Below the pieces are notes generated by a model. It searched no databases. It saw only the letters and a program-made list of their open reading frames with translations, and had not been told where the DNA came from. From positions 558,001 to 622,000 of the forward strand of contig NZ_JAFLRG010000002.1 of assembly GCF_017315725.1 (NCBI RefSeq): a stretch of 64,000 nt of DNA, read 5' to 3'. Shown here in pieces: positions 20,806 through 30,156 of this stretch (positions are counted from its first letter, which is position 1; every line of letters starts with the position of its first letter). Position numbers and translations under genes: made by a program. This DNA comes from Trinickia acidisoli. Lineage in GTDB: Bacteria > Pseudomonadota > Gammaproteobacteria > Burkholderiales > Burkholderiaceae.

Positions 20806-21972
20806 TCACGCGGGTTGTTCGACGGTATCGAGCGGTGCGACGACGAAGCCGTCTTCGGCGAACAGATGGCAGGCGCTGACGGATGCGCGAAAGCGCGCCG
20901 TGTCGCCTTGCTCGATGCGCGCATCGCCGGGCGCTTTAGCGATGAGCACGGTGCCGCCCGGTTGATCGAGATGCACATAGCTGTGCTCGCCGAGCGCTTC
21001 GACGAGCGTGATCGTGCGAGTGAGCGCGATGGCGTTGCGCTCGCTCGTCGCCGATGCCGCTTCGCCTTGCATCGGTTCGAGATGTTCCGGGCGCACGCCG
21101 AACGTCACGGGCGCGCCGACGCTCAGGTGTTTGCCTTGCAAGGGCAGTTGCACGGATTCGCCGCTGCCCTCGAGCGTGACGGTGACGCCGGTCGATTCGA
21201 TCGAAGCGACTTTTGCCGGAAGGAAATTCATGCGCGGCGAGCCGATGAACCCCGCCACGAACTTGCTTTGGGGCCGGTGATAGAGATCGAGCGGGGCGCC
21301 CACTTGCGCAATGCTGCCGAATCGTTCGGTGTCCTTACCCGCGTGCAGCAGCACGATCTTGTCGGCGAGCGTCATCGCTTCGATCTGATCGTGCGTCACG
21401 TAGACGACGCTGGCATTGGCGAACTGTCGATGCAGTCGCGCGATTTCGACGCGCGTTTGTCCGCGCAGCGTCGCATCGAGATTCGAAAGCGGTTCGTCGA
21501 ATAGAAAGACGCCGGGCTCGCGCACGATCGCGCGGCCGATCGCCACACGCTGCCGTTGGCCGCCCGAGAGCGCCTTCGGATGTCGTTCGAGCAGCGTATC
21601 GAGTTGAAGGATGCGCGCCGCGTCGCGCACTTTGCGATCGATCTCGGCTTTGGGTGTCTTGGCGAGTTTGAGGCCGAAGGCCATGTTCTCGTAGACAGTC
21701 ATGTGCGGAAACAGCGCGTAACTCTGGAACACCATCGCGACGCCGCGCTGCGCAGCGGGCACGTCGTTGACGAGCTTGCCGCCGATCGACACGTCGCCGT
21801 CGGTCACGTCTTCGAGGCCGGCGATCATCCGCAGCAGCGTCGATTTTCCGCAGCCCGATGGGCCGAGGAACACGCAAAACTCGTTCTTGCCGATCTCGAG
21901 ATCGACGTCGCGGATCACCGGCGCACCTTCGCCGTAAGCCTTCTGCACACCGCGTAACGAAATGCTCGCCAT
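20806..21972 (-). CDS. Sugar ABC transporter ATP-binding protein (UgpC/MsmK family)
   Basis: A 388-residue ABC ATPase with Walker [11 protein letters not shown]-loop [11 protein letters not shown], signature [15 protein letters not shown], Walker B VFLFDEP and the H-loop in [16 protein letters not shown]-terminal TOBE regulatory domain covers about residues 240-388. It energises the permease pair encoded downstream. The start at 21972 is chosen because GGAGAC lies eight bases upstream; the ATG at 21987 has no such site. It is the first gene of the operon, 37 bp downstream of a perfect palindrome likely to be bound by the LacI-type regulator. Confidence 0.9.
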   Translation of the reverse strand: MASISLRGVQKAYGEGAPVIRDVDLEIGKNEFCVFLGPSGCGKSTLLRMIAGLEDVTDGDVSIGGKLVNDVPAAQRGVAMVFQSYALFPHMTVYENMAFGLKLAKTPKAEIDRKVRDAARILQLDTLLERHPKALSGGQRQRVAIGRAIVREPGVFLFDEPLSNLDATLRGQTRVEIARLHRQFANASVVYVTHDQIEAMTLADKIVLLHAGKDTERFGSIAQVGAPLDLYHRPQSKFVAGFIGSPRMNFLPAKVASIESTGVTVTLEGSGESVQLPLQGKHLSVGAPVTFGVRPEHLEPMQGEAASATSERNAIALTRTITLVEALGEHSYVHLDQPGGTVLIAKAPGDARIEQGDTARFRASVSACHLFAEDGFVVAPLDTVEQPA

Positions 21973-22009
21973 CGTGGCCGTCTCCATGTTCTAATCAGCG
22001 CCAAGTGAA

Positions 22010-22025
22010 GATTAAGCGCTTAATC
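22010..22025. promoter_or_regulatory. Probable LacI-family operator
   Basis: GATTAAGCGCTTAATC is a perfect 16-bp palindrome with the central CG step typical of LacI-family operators. It lies 37 bp before the ATG of the ABC ATPase gene and 135 bp before the divergent LacI-type gene. Its place and symmetry suggest that the regulator at 22161 binds here to repress the operon when galactoside is absent. That is inferred, not shown. Confidence 0.7.
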
Positions 22026-22160
22026 AAGTCGTCGTAAGAAATCGATCGTGATGCGATCTGAGCTGCGTTTCGAGCGATCGTTCTGACTGTACGGCCAATG
22101 TTGCCAGTGCTCGACGCGACTACGCAAATGTTGAATAACCATCCCATTTATTGAGAAGCC

Positions 22161-23210
22161 ATGCCGACGCTGAACGAAGTTGCGCTCCGAGCAGGAGTGA
22201 CGCCCGCCACCGTCTCGAACGTGCTGCGCAACAAAGGGCGCGTGGGCGACGCGACGCGGCAGCGCGTGCTCGATGCGATCGCCGAACTCGGCTATCGGCC
22301 GCATCTGCCGGCGCGCGCGCTGGCCGAGGGGCGTGCGCCGACGATCGCGCTGATGGTGTCGAGTATCGCGAACCCGTTCTATCCCGAGTTCGCGCTTGCC
22401 GTGGAAAATGCGCTGCGACGCAAAGGGCGATTCCTCATCATCTGCAATACGGATGGCGATCCGCGTACCGGGCGCGCCTACCTCGATCAAATCGCGGGGA
22501 CGCTGTCCGAAGGCGTATTGGTGATGAATGCGAACCTCGATTTCGAGGATTTGCGGATGACGCAATTACGTGGCGCACCGGTTGTGCTGTGTATGTGGGA
22601 GCGCCCGGCCGATCCGCCTGGGCTGCCGTGCGTCGCGGTGGATTTTCGGTTGGCGGGGAAGTTGGCGGCGCAACATGTGTTGTCGCTCGGGCATCGGCGA
22701 ATTGGAGCGATCGTCGGCAGCAAGGTGTATGGCATCCATGCGGCGCGTTACGACGGGTTCGTCGATGCGATGCGGGCGGCGGGGCTCGACGGCGCGGCGG
22801 CGCCCGTGCGATATGCACCGGATACGACACAGGGCGGGTATGCCGCGGCGCTCGAGTTGCTGAAGGCGCATCCGGATCTCACGGCGCTGTTCGCGACGAA
22901 CGATTTGCCGGCGCTCGGGGCGATGCAGGCGGCCGCCGATCTTGGCCTCGACGTGCCGCATCGCTTATCGGTGATAGGGATTACGGACATCCAGCTTGCA
23001 CGCGAGTCGCGGCCCGCGTTGACGACGGTTGCCGTCCCGACGGTCGAGGCGGCTGAACTCGCGGTCGAGCTACTACTCGAGTTGATCGAAGCGCCTGGCG
23101 AGCAGGCGATAGGCACGATTGCACATGAAGCGCGCGAGGCGCGTCTGTGCGTAACGTCGCCGCCGCATCTCATCGTGCGAGCGTCGACCGGGCCGGCTTG
23201 CGATGGATAG
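22161..23210 (+). CDS. LacI-family transcriptional regulator of the galactoside operon
   Basis: A 349-residue LacI-type repressor. The DNA-binding domain is at residues 1-55 (LNEVALRAGVTPATVSNVL, hinge helix around LPARALAEG). A sugar-binding domain follows from about residue 60 (IALMVSSIANPFYPEF). It is divergent from the ABC/GH42 operon, with a perfect palindrome in the gap, so it probably senses an imported galactoside or its product. The start follows TTGAGAAG by a few bases. It resembles GanR-type regulators in context, though the inducer is not known. Confidence 0.9.
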   Translation: MPTLNEVALRAGVTPATVSNVLRNKGRVGDATRQRVLDAIAELGYRPHLPARALAEGRAPTIALMVSSIANPFYPEFALAVENALRRKGRFLIICNTDGDPRTGRAYLDQIAGTLSEGVLVMNANLDFEDLRMTQLRGAPVVLCMWERPADPPGLPCVAVDFRLAGKLAAQHVLSLGHRRIGAIVGSKVYGIHAARYDGFVDAMRAAGLDGAAAPVRYAPDTTQGGYAAALELLKAHPDLTALFATNDLPALGAMQAAADLGLDVPHRLSVIGITDIQLARESRPALTTVAVPTVEAAELAVELLLELIEAPGEQAIGTIAHEAREARLCVTSPPHLIVRASTGPACDG

Positions 23211-23239
23211 GGTAATGCTTAGGTGTCCTAAAGGATTCG

Positions 23240-23268
23240 GCGCGCACGCCCAAGCCGGGCGGGCGCGC
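23240..23268. terminator. Hairpin between convergent lacI-type and LOG genes
   Basis: An imperfect inverted repeat, GCGCGC-A-CGCCC and GGGCG-G-GCGCGC with one mismatched pair and a 5-base loop, lies between the two stops. It is GC-rich with no U-run, so it is only a possible bidirectional terminator. Confidence 0.35.
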
Positions 23269-23276
23269 TCGTTCGC

Positions 23277-24020
23277 TCAAAGATAGAACATCCGATCCTC
23301 GTCCGATTTGGCGGCGTGCGGCTCGGCTTCCCCGCGGTCCTCATAGAACGCGAGCACCGCTTCCAGCACTTGGTCGGGATCGTCGATCACCTGCATGAGG
23401 TTCATGTCTTCGGGATTGATGAGCTTCATCGGCAACAAGGCCGTCTCGAACCAATGCAGCAATCCCTTCCAGAACTCGGCGCCGACGAGGATGATCGGTA
23501 CGTGCCGCGACTTCTTGGTTTGGATCAGCGTCAGCACTTCGGCCAATTCGTCGAGCGTGCCGAAGCCGCCCGGCATGACGATCACGGCATCGGAGTTCTT
23601 GACGAACGTGACTTTGCGCGTGAAGAAGTGGCGAAAACGCAGTGAAATGTCTTGCCACTGGTTGCCCGATTGCTCGTGCGGCAATTCGATGTTCAGCCCG
23701 ACCGACGGCGCTTTGCCGGCATGGGCGCCTTTGTTCGCGGCTTCCATGATGCCGGGGCCGCCGCCCGATATGACGGCGAAGCCGGCGTCCGACAATTTGC
23801 GTGCGATTTGCGTCGCGAGCTTGTAGTAAGGCGAGCTCGGTTTGAGGCGTGCCGAACCGTAAATGCTCACGGCCGGGCGAATCTCCGAGAGGTACTCGGT
23901 CGCCTCGATGAACTCTGCCATAATCGTGAACATCTGCCACGACGCGCGGGCCTTTTTGGCCGTTGCGCGTTCTTGATCTGCGAGCGATCGCAGACTCGGA
24001 ATCACTTTTCTTTTGTTCAT
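23277..24020 (-). CDS. LOG-family / TIGR00730 Rossmann-fold nucleotide hydrolase
   Basis: A 247-residue protein of the LOG (lonely guy)-like group, which cleaves nucleoside monophosphates to base and ribose 5-phosphate. The signature motifs are SGGGPGIMEAANKGA and PGGFGTLDELAEVL. In bacteria the physiological role is usually purine or pyrimidine nucleotide breakdown rather than hormone synthesis. The start codon at 24020 faces the polA start at 24022 with one base between them. A later start at the in-frame Met34 would keep the domain and leave room for a promoter, so the start is somewhat uncertain. Confidence 0.88.
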   Translation of the reverse strand: MNKRKVIPSLRSLADQERATAKKARASWQMFTIMAEFIEATEYLSEIRPAVSIYGSARLKPSSPYYKLATQIARKLSDAGFAVISGGGPGIMEAANKGAHAGKAPSVGLNIELPHEQSGNQWQDISLRFRHFFTRKVTFVKNSDAVIVMPGGFGTLDELAEVLTLIQTKKSRHVPIILVGAEFWKGLLHWFETALLPMKLINPEDMNLMQVIDDPDQVLEAVLAFYEDRGEAEPHAAKSDEDRMFYL

Positions 24021-24021
24021 A

Positions 24022-26799
24022 ATGCCTGCAGAACGGAACCTGGAAGGTAAGACCCTCGTTTTGGTCGACGGATCAAGCTATCTGTATCGGGCCTACCATG
24101 CGATGCCTGACTTGCGCGGCCCGGACGGTCAGCCGACGGGTGCGCTTTACGGCCTAATCAACATGTTGCGGCGCATGCGCAAGGACGTCACCGCAGAGTA
24201 TAGCGCGTGCGTCTTCGACGCAAAGGGCAAGACGTTCCGTGACGATTGGTACCCCGAGTACAAGGCCCATCGTCCGTCGATGCCGGAGGACCTCTCCAAG
24301 CAGATCGAACCGATCCATGTGGCCGTGCGCGCGCTCGGATGGCCGTTGTTGATGGTCGAGGGTGTCGAGGCCGACGACGTGATCGGCACGCTTGCCGCCG
24401 TGGCCGAACGCGAGGGCATGAACGTCGTCGTTTCCACCGGCGACAAAGACTTGGCCCAGCTCGTCAGCGATCGCGTCAAGCTCGTCAATACGATGACGAA
24501 CGAAACGCTCGACCGCGAGGGTGTCATCGCCAAGTTCGGCGTGCCGCCCGAGCGCATCGTCGATTACCTTTCGTTGATCGGCGATACGGTCGATAACGTG
24601 CCCGGCGTCGAAAAATGCGGGCCGAAGACGGCGGTCAAGTGGCTCGCGCAATACGAAACGCTCGATGGTGTCGTCGCGCATGCGAGCGAGATCAAGGGCG
24701 TCGTCGGCGACAACCTGCGCCGCGCGCTCGATTTTCTGCCGCTCGCCAAGAAACTCGTGACGGTCGAGCGCGCATGCGATCTCGCCGAGCACGTCGCTTC
24801 GATCGAAGAAACCTTGCCGGCACGGCCCGAATCGCCGCTCGAATTGCGCGACGTGTTCATGCGGCACGGCTTCAAGACCTGGCTGCGCGAAGTGGAAACG
24901 CTGATCGAAGGTGCCGAGGATACGCAGGTCGATGCAAGCGAAGGTGAGCGGCCGGACGTGCTCGCCGCCGAGCCCGCGCCGACGATCGCCCCCGAGCGCC
25001 GCTACGAGACCGTGCAGACGTGGGCGCATTTCGACACTTGGCTCGCGAAGATCGATGCAGCGCCATTGACGTCGTTCGATACGGAAACGACTTCGCTCGA
25101 TCCGATGGTGGCCGAGCTCGTCGGCATTTCGCTGTCGGTGAACGCCGGCTGTGCGGCCTATATTCCGCTCGCGCATCGCGGGCCGGACGCGCCTGTGCAA
25201 TTGCCGCGCGACGAGGTGTTGGGCAAGCTCAAGCCGTGGCTCGAAAGCGGCGAGAAGAAAAAGCTGGGCCAACATTTGAAGTACGACGAGCAGGTGCTTG
25301 CCAATTACGGCATCGAGCTGAACGGCGTCGAGCACGATACGCTGCTCGAATCGTACGTGCTCGAGTCGCATCGCCCGCACGACATGGACAGCCTCGCGTC
25401 GCGCCATTTGGGCATCAAGACGATCAAGTACGAAGACGTGGCGGGCAAGGGTGCGCAGCAAATCGGCTTCGACGAAGTGGCGCTCGCGCAAGCGGCCGAG
25501 TATGCGGCCGAGGATGCCGACATCACGTTCCAGTTGCACGAGGCGTTGTTTCCGCAGGTCGAACGCGAGGCGGGCTTGTTGCATGTCTATCGCGACATCG
25601 AATTGCCGACGGCGCGCGTGCTGCGAAAGATGGAGCGCAACGGCGTGCTGATCGACAGCGAGCGGTTGCGCCGGCAAAGCAACGAGATCGCGGCGCGGCT
25701 CATCGAACTGGAAGCCGAAGCCTATGCGCTTGCGGGTGGCCCGTTCAATCTCGGTTCGCCCAAGCAGATCGGGCAGATCTTCTTCGAGCAGTTGCAACTG
25801 CCCGTCGTCAAGAAAACGCCGAGCGGCGCGCCTTCGACGGACGAAGAGGTACTGCAAAAACTCGCCGAGGACTATCCGTTGCCGAAGCTGCTGCTCGAGC
25901 ATCGCGGCTTGTCGAAACTGAAATCGACCTACACCGATAAGCTGCCGCGCATGGTCAATCCGAAGACCGGCCGGGTGCATACGAACTATGCGCAGGCCGT
26001 CGCGGTAACGGGGCGGCTCGCGTCGAACGATCCGAATCTTCAGAACATTCCTGTGCGCACGGCCGAAGGCCGTCGTATCCGCGAGGCGTTCATCGCGCCC
26101 GAGGGCAGCAAGATCGTCTCGGCCGACTACTCGCAGATCGAGCTGCGCATCATGGCGCATATCTCGGGTGACGAATCGCTCTTGCGCGCGTTTGCGCACG
26201 GCGAAGACATCCACCGCGCGACCGCGGCCGAAGTATTCGGCGTCACGCCGCTCGAAGTCACGAGCGATCAGCGACGCATCGCGAAGGTCATCAACTTCGG
26301 TTTGATCTACGGCATGAGCTCGTTCGGGCTGGCCTCCAATCTCGGCATCACGCGCGACGCGGCCAAGCTCTACATCGACCGCTACTTCGCGCGCTATCCC
26401 GGCGTCGCCCGCTACATGGACGACACGCGCTCGAACGCGAAGATCAAAGGCTGCGTCGAAACGGTGTTCGGGCGCCAGCTTTGGCTGCCCGAGATCAACG
26501 GCGGCAACGGCCCGCGCCGGCAAGCGGCCGAACGCGCGGCGATCAACGCGCCGATGCAGGGCACGGCGGCCGATCTCATCAAGATGTCCATGATCGCCGT
26601 TCAGGCATGGCTCGAACAAGTGCATGCGAAGAGCCGCATGATCATGCAGGTCCATGACGAACTCGTGCTCGAAGTCCCCGACGACGAACTCGCAGTCGTG
26701 CGCGAAAAGCTGCCGCAATTGATGTGCGGCGTCGCGGCGCTGAAGGTGCCGCTCGTGGCGGAAGTCGGCGTCGGTGCGAATTGGGAAGAAGCGCATTGA
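24022..26799 (+). CDS. polA: DNA polymerase I
   Basis: A 925-residue DNA polymerase I for Okazaki-fragment processing and excision repair. Residues 1-290 are the 5'-3' exonuclease (LVDGSSYLYRAYHA, VEADDVIGTLA, STGDKDLAQLV). About 315-505 is the 3'-5' exonuclease with Asp353 and Glu355 of motif I intact, so proofreading is probably active. About 530-925 is the polymerase with motif A (SADYSQIELRIMAH), motif B (RIAKVINFGLIYGMSSFG) and motif C (VHDELVLEV, Asp879). The start at 24022 gives the usual MPxERNLEGKTLVLVDG form. Its start abuts the divergent LOG gene. Confidence 0.96.
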   Translation: MPAERNLEGKTLVLVDGSSYLYRAYHAMPDLRGPDGQPTGALYGLINMLRRMRKDVTAEYSACVFDAKGKTFRDDWYPEYKAHRPSMPEDLSKQIEPIHVAVRALGWPLLMVEGVEADDVIGTLAAVAEREGMNVVVSTGDKDLAQLVSDRVKLVNTMTNETLDREGVIAKFGVPPERIVDYLSLIGDTVDNVPGVEKCGPKTAVKWLAQYETLDGVVAHASEIKGVVGDNLRRALDFLPLAKKLVTVERACDLAEHVASIEETLPARPESPLELRDVFMRHGFKTWLREVETLIEGAEDTQVDASEGERPDVLAAEPAPTIAPERRYETVQTWAHFDTWLAKIDAAPLTSFDTETTSLDPMVAELVGISLSVNAGCAAYIPLAHRGPDAPVQLPRDEVLGKLKPWLESGEKKKLGQHLKYDEQVLANYGIELNGVEHDTLLESYVLESHRPHDMDSLASRHLGIKTIKYEDVAGKGAQQIGFDEVALAQAAEYAAEDADITFQLHEALFPQVEREAGLLHVYRDIELPTARVLRKMERNGVLIDSERLRRQSNEIAARLIELEAEAYALAGGPFNLGSPKQIGQIFFEQLQLPVVKKTPSGAPSTDEEVLQKLAEDYPLPKLLLEHRGLSKLKSTYTDKLPRMVNPKTGRVHTNYAQAVAVTGRLASNDPNLQNIPVRTAEGRRIREAFIAPEGSKIVSADYSQIELRIMAHISGDESLLRAFAHGEDIHRATAAEVFGVTPLEVTSDQRRIAKVINFGLIYGMSSFGLASNLGITRDAAKLYIDRYFARYPGVARYMDDTRSNAKIKGCVETVFGRQLWLPEINGGNGPRRQAAERAAINAPMQGTAADLIKMSMIAVQAWLEQVHAKSRMIMQVHDELVLEVPDDELAVVREKLPQLMCGVAALKVPLVAEVGVGANWEEAH

Positions 26800-26978
26800 T
26801 GCGCTGATCCCGCGCTCATGCTCGCGGCCGTATGGCTTCAATAAGCCGTGGCGGCCTCGCGCGCGCATGCTCCTTCGCGGACAATGATCGAGTGCAATGT
26901 GCGGCACTAGCTTGCGCTCGCGCCGCCCTCACGAGCGCGCGACCGAACCGAATTATCAACGGCATAGGGAGTATCGGC

Positions 26979-28328
26979 ATGCATCGTTTTATCGTCGTGG
27001 GAGGAGGGGCAGGCGGGCTCGAGTTGGCAACCCGCCTCGGCGATCGTTACGGCGCGCGCAAGAACAGCGAAGGGCCGCGCGCGCTCGTCACGCTCGTCGA
27101 TCGTTATCCGACGCACATCTGGAAGCCTTTGCTGCACGAGGTGGCGGCCGGCAGTCTCGATCCGTTCACGCAGGAACTCGAATATGCGGCGCAGGCGCGC
27201 TGGCATGGCTTCGAATTTCAGCAGGGCGAGCTCGCGGGCCTCGATCGCGCGGCCAAGCGCATCACGATCGCTCCGGTCATCGATGCCGATGGCGCTGAGT
27301 TGCTGCCGCGGCGCGAGCTCGAATACGACACGCTCGTCGTCGCCATCGGCAGCACGACGCACTTCTTCGGGGTGAACGGTGCGGCCGAGCATTCGATCGC
27401 GCTCGATACCGTCGCGGAGGCGGAGCGGTTTCGCAAGCGGCTCATCGCTGCTTGCATGCGGTCCGAGCATCAGCCGCATGCGGCGGTCGAATCGGGCCTG
27501 GGCGCTTCGGCGGAGGCCGAGCCGCGCATCCAGGTGGCGATCGTCGGCGGCGGCGCGACGGGCGTCGAACTCTCGGCCGAACTACGCAATACGGCGCAGG
27601 TGCTGTCCGCTTACGGGCTGCATAAGCTCGACCCGCGTCACGACATCGGTATCGTTTTGATCGAAGCCGGGCCGCGCATTTTGCCGGCGCTGAAAGAGCG
27701 CGTCTCGAGCGCGACGGCCGAGCTGCTGCGCAAGCTCGGCGTGAAGCTGATGATCGGCGAGACGGTGGCCGAGGTCGCACCGGGTATCGTGCGGACGGCG
27801 AGCGGCAAGATCGTTCGCGCCGATCTGACCGTGTGGGCGGCCGGCATCAAGGCGCCGCCCGTGCTGGGGCAGCTCGATGGGCTCACCGTCAATCGTCTGG
27901 GGCAGCTATGCGTGCGCCGAACGCTGCAAACGGAGGTCGACGACAATATCTTCGCGCTTGGCGATTGCGCGGGTTGTCCCTGGCCCGGCGAGGAGCGCAA
28001 CGTCCCGCCGCGCGCCCAAGCCGCGCACCAGCAAGCGAGCTTTCTGCTGAAGGCGATGTCGAATCGGCTCGCGGGCAAGCCGTTGCCGGAGTTCACTTAT
28101 CGCGATTTCGGTTCGCTGGTATCGCTTGGCCACTTCAGCGCGGTGGGCAATCTGATGGGCGGCCTCATCGGCGGAAGCATGTTGGTCGAGGGCTTGTTCG
28201 CTCGGTTCATGTACATGTCGCTCTATCGGTTACACGTCGCCGCATTGCATGGCTATCCGCGGATGATGCTCGACACCGTCGCGCATTGGCTGCGGCGGAC
28301 GACGCTGCCGCGCGTGAAGCTGCATTAG
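26979..28328 (+). CDS. Type II NADH dehydrogenase (NDH-2-like)
   Basis: A 449-residue FAD-containing NADH:quinone oxidoreductase, a single-subunit non-pumping enzyme on the inner face of the membrane. The FAD site is FIVVGGGAGGLELATRL, the NADH site is VAIVGGGATGVELSAEL, and the second FAD block is FALGDCAGCP. The last 60 residues are hydrophobic and amphipathic, as in membrane-bound NDH-2. The start at 26979 is set by AGGGAG about eight bases upstream. The frame is open from 26832 but without homology. Confidence 0.9.
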   Translation: MHRFIVVGGGAGGLELATRLGDRYGARKNSEGPRALVTLVDRYPTHIWKPLLHEVAAGSLDPFTQELEYAAQARWHGFEFQQGELAGLDRAAKRITIAPVIDADGAELLPRRELEYDTLVVAIGSTTHFFGVNGAAEHSIALDTVAEAERFRKRLIAACMRSEHQPHAAVESGLGASAEAEPRIQVAIVGGGATGVELSAELRNTAQVLSAYGLHKLDPRHDIGIVLIEAGPRILPALKERVSSATAELLRKLGVKLMIGETVAEVAPGIVRTASGKIVRADLTVWAAGIKAPPVLGQLDGLTVNRLGQLCVRRTLQTEVDDNIFALGDCAGCPWPGEERNVPPRAQAAHQQASFLLKAMSNRLAGKPLPEFTYRDFGSLVSLGHFSAVGNLMGGLIGGSMLVEGLFARFMYMSLYRLHVAALHGYPRMMLDTVAHWLRRTTLPRVKLH

Positions 28329-28404
28329 TCGTGCGGGATACGGCTCGCGCGGGGCGGGCCGTCGGGTGTCGTCTTCCTTTGGTCTGAATTCGAGCGCTGT
28401 CGCT

Positions 28405-28428
28405 TATTCGTCCAGTCTGGACCGAATA
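28405..28428. terminator. Near-perfect dyad after the NADH dehydrogenase gene
   Basis: A 24-base inverted repeat with TATTCG...CGAATA outer arms and TCCAG/CTGGA inner arms, and one extra C in the right arm. It lies 77 bp after the dehydrogenase stop and 69 bp before the next start. It may act as a terminator hairpin (five-base loop) or as a protein-binding dyad. There is no U-run, which weakens the terminator reading. Confidence 0.35.
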
Positions 28429-28496
28429 GGCTTCACGTTTTCAGTCAAGCATCAGGCGCTTGCCGCGCGACGGCGGCCGCCTGATTCATCGATACC

Positions 28497-29048
28497 ATGA
28501 GCCATCCTCCCCTCGCGACCCATATGGTCTCGCTCCCCGACGGCAAATTAGGCAATAACGCACTCGGCTATTGCTCGAGCATCTCTCTCACGCCCGATCG
28601 CTCCACCACGCTAAGCCCGATCGGTCCGGCTTGGTCGAGATGGGTGCTGAAGGGAACGAAGGTCGTCGTCAAGTGGTTGAAGCTTCCCGGCGCACCGGAA
28701 TTTCTGCATGTTCTCGACGGCGAAACCTCGACCACGAGTAAGTTGCCGCGGCGTTTGCTTCAGCGGTCAACGCCGGATCTCGTCACGGTCCGGACATTGC
28801 GCGTGCTGTATTACCCAGCGGATGCGGCGCTTTACTACGGTACCGCGTCGCCGTTCATCGGCAATATGATCACCGTCACGCCGCTAGGCCGATGGCGATG
28901 CGATCTGGCGGCGGGCAGCGGGGTCGAGGTTCTCAATCTGAGCGCCCCAGGCAATCCGGTAAAAAACGGGGAGTTTGGGGCGCAGTCGTCAATTGCCAGA
29001 AACTCCCTCGCCAGCGTGAGGTTTCTGAAAGATTCGCCGGGCGGATAG
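28497..29048 (+). CDS. Hypothetical protein
   Basis: A 183-residue frame (MSHPPLATHMVSLPDG...) with no competing frame over its length and no family I recognise. It has no signal peptide and no membrane helix. The middle is rich in basic and hydrophobic residues (VVVKWLKLPG, LLQRSTPDLVTVRTLRVLYY), and it holds only a few cysteines. No ribosome-binding site is evident before the ATG, and third-position GC looks lower than in neighbouring genes, hinting at foreign origin or a decaying gene. It is kept as a possible gene only. Confidence 0.4.
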   Translation: MSHPPLATHMVSLPDGKLGNNALGYCSSISLTPDRSTTLSPIGPAWSRWVLKGTKVVVKWLKLPGAPEFLHVLDGETSTTSKLPRRLLQRSTPDLVTVRTLRVLYYPADAALYYGTASPFIGNMITVTPLGRWRCDLAAGSGVEVLNLSAPGNPVKNGEFGAQSSIARNSLASVRFLKDSPGG

Positions 29049-29151
29049 GGCGTTGCGCAAAGGATTGCCCAAAAGGGTGCGCAGGCAGCCGAGCGGCGCC
29101 CGCGTTCCGATAGCGTAAAGGCAGGCGTGAGGTTGGTCGAACGTCAGGCCG

Positions 29152-30024
29152 TCACGGATTCGGCCCTGTGGCCACCGGCCTCGAAGGGTCGGCGCACCAC
29201 TCGCTCCAGGAACCGGCATATAGCGCGGCGCCGTGCAGTCCAGCCACTTCCATCGCGAGCGCATTGTGGCAGGCGGTAACGCCGGAGCCGCATTGCAGGA
29301 CGACGTGCTCGGGCTGCTTTTGTCCGATGACCGCGCTGAACTCTTCGCGCAGCGTATGGGCCGACTTGAAGCGCCCGTCGGCTGTCAGGTTGTTCTTGAA
29401 GAAGCGGTTCAGTGCACCGGGGATGTGGCCGGCCACGGGGTCGATCGTTTCGTTTTCGCCGCGATAGCGATCGGGCGCGCGCGCATCGACCACAACCTGC
29501 TCGCCGGTCTTCATATTGGCGAGCAAATGTTGGGCGTCGACGGTCACGGCCAGCGGGGCGGCTGCTTTGAAATCGCCGCGCGATGCAACGGGCGGCGCAG
29601 CGGTATCTAGCTTCTGCCCAGCCGCCTGCCAAGCTTGTACTCCTCCGTCGAGCACGGCCACCGAATCGTGCCCGAGCCAACGCAATAGCCACCAAAGCCG
29701 TGCGGCATAACAACCGCCTTGCGCGTCGTAGGCGACGACCTGCTGATGCTGCTTCAGGCCATGCTTGACGAGTGTTTCGACGAGCGCGTCGCGCGCGGGC
29801 AGCGGGTGACGTCCGTTTTTGCCTGTCTTCGGACCCGACAGATCGCGGTCGAGGTGCAGGTAATGAGCACCGGGAATATGGCTTGCCGCGAAGGCCTGTT
29901 CTCCCGCATCGGGATTGGCGAGGTCGAAGCTGCAGTCGAAGACGAGCACGCTGCCCGGTGCGCTGGACAAACGCTCCGCGAGATTGTCGGGCGAGATCAG
30001 CGTGGTGTAATGCGTGTGCGGCAT
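29152..30024 (-). CDS. 3-mercaptopyruvate/thiosulfate sulfurtransferase (rhodanese)
   Basis: A 290-residue tandem-rhodanese protein. The inactive N-terminal domain covers about residues 5-140 and the active C-terminal domain about 160-285, with catalytic Cys245 in CGSGVT. The CGSGVT loop is the form found in mercaptopyruvate sulfurtransferases (SseA type). GAGGAG precedes the ATG at 30024. It is probably cytoplasmic and transfers sulfur from mercaptopyruvate to thiol acceptors. A strong terminator separates it from the Rieske gene upstream. Confidence 0.9.
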   Translation of the reverse strand: MPHTHYTTLISPDNLAERLSSAPGSVLVFDCSFDLANPDAGEQAFAASHIPGAHYLHLDRDLSGPKTGKNGRHPLPARDALVETLVKHGLKQHQQVVAYDAQGGCYAARLWWLLRWLGHDSVAVLDGGVQAWQAAGQKLDTAAPPVASRGDFKAAAPLAVTVDAQHLLANMKTGEQVVVDARAPDRYRGENETIDPVAGHIPGALNRFFKNNLTADGRFKSAHTLREEFSAVIGQKQPEHVVLQCGSGVTACHNALAMEVAGLHGAALYAGSWSEWCADPSRPVATGPNP

Positions 30025-30090
30025 GATGGACTCCTCGTTGGCGAGCGAACTCGTGCGTGGACGGCGGATGATTGATTCCAGTCTAAACAA

Positions 30091-30131
30091 AAAGACGGGC
30101 AAGAGGCACGTTTGCCGTCTTGCCCGTCTTT
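30091..30131 (-). terminator. Strong rho-independent terminator of the Rieske gene
   Basis: A perfect 14-bp stem (AAAGACGGGCAAGA at 30091-30104 with its complement at 30118-30131) encloses a nested GGCA/TGCC stem, giving an 18-bp hairpin with one bulged base and a 4-base loop. On the minus strand it is followed by TTTTTGTTTA. It lies 26 bp after the stop of the gene at 30157. Confidence 0.85.
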
Positions 30132-30156
30132 CGATCGGTGGCGTCAAGGCCGATCG

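Noticed and set aside
24154-26907. A 917-codon open frame on the minus strand opposite polA
   Set aside because: It is the antisense shadow of a high-GC gene: Arg/His/Asp-rich, no recognisable motif, and fully covered by DNA polymerase I with all its motifs intact.
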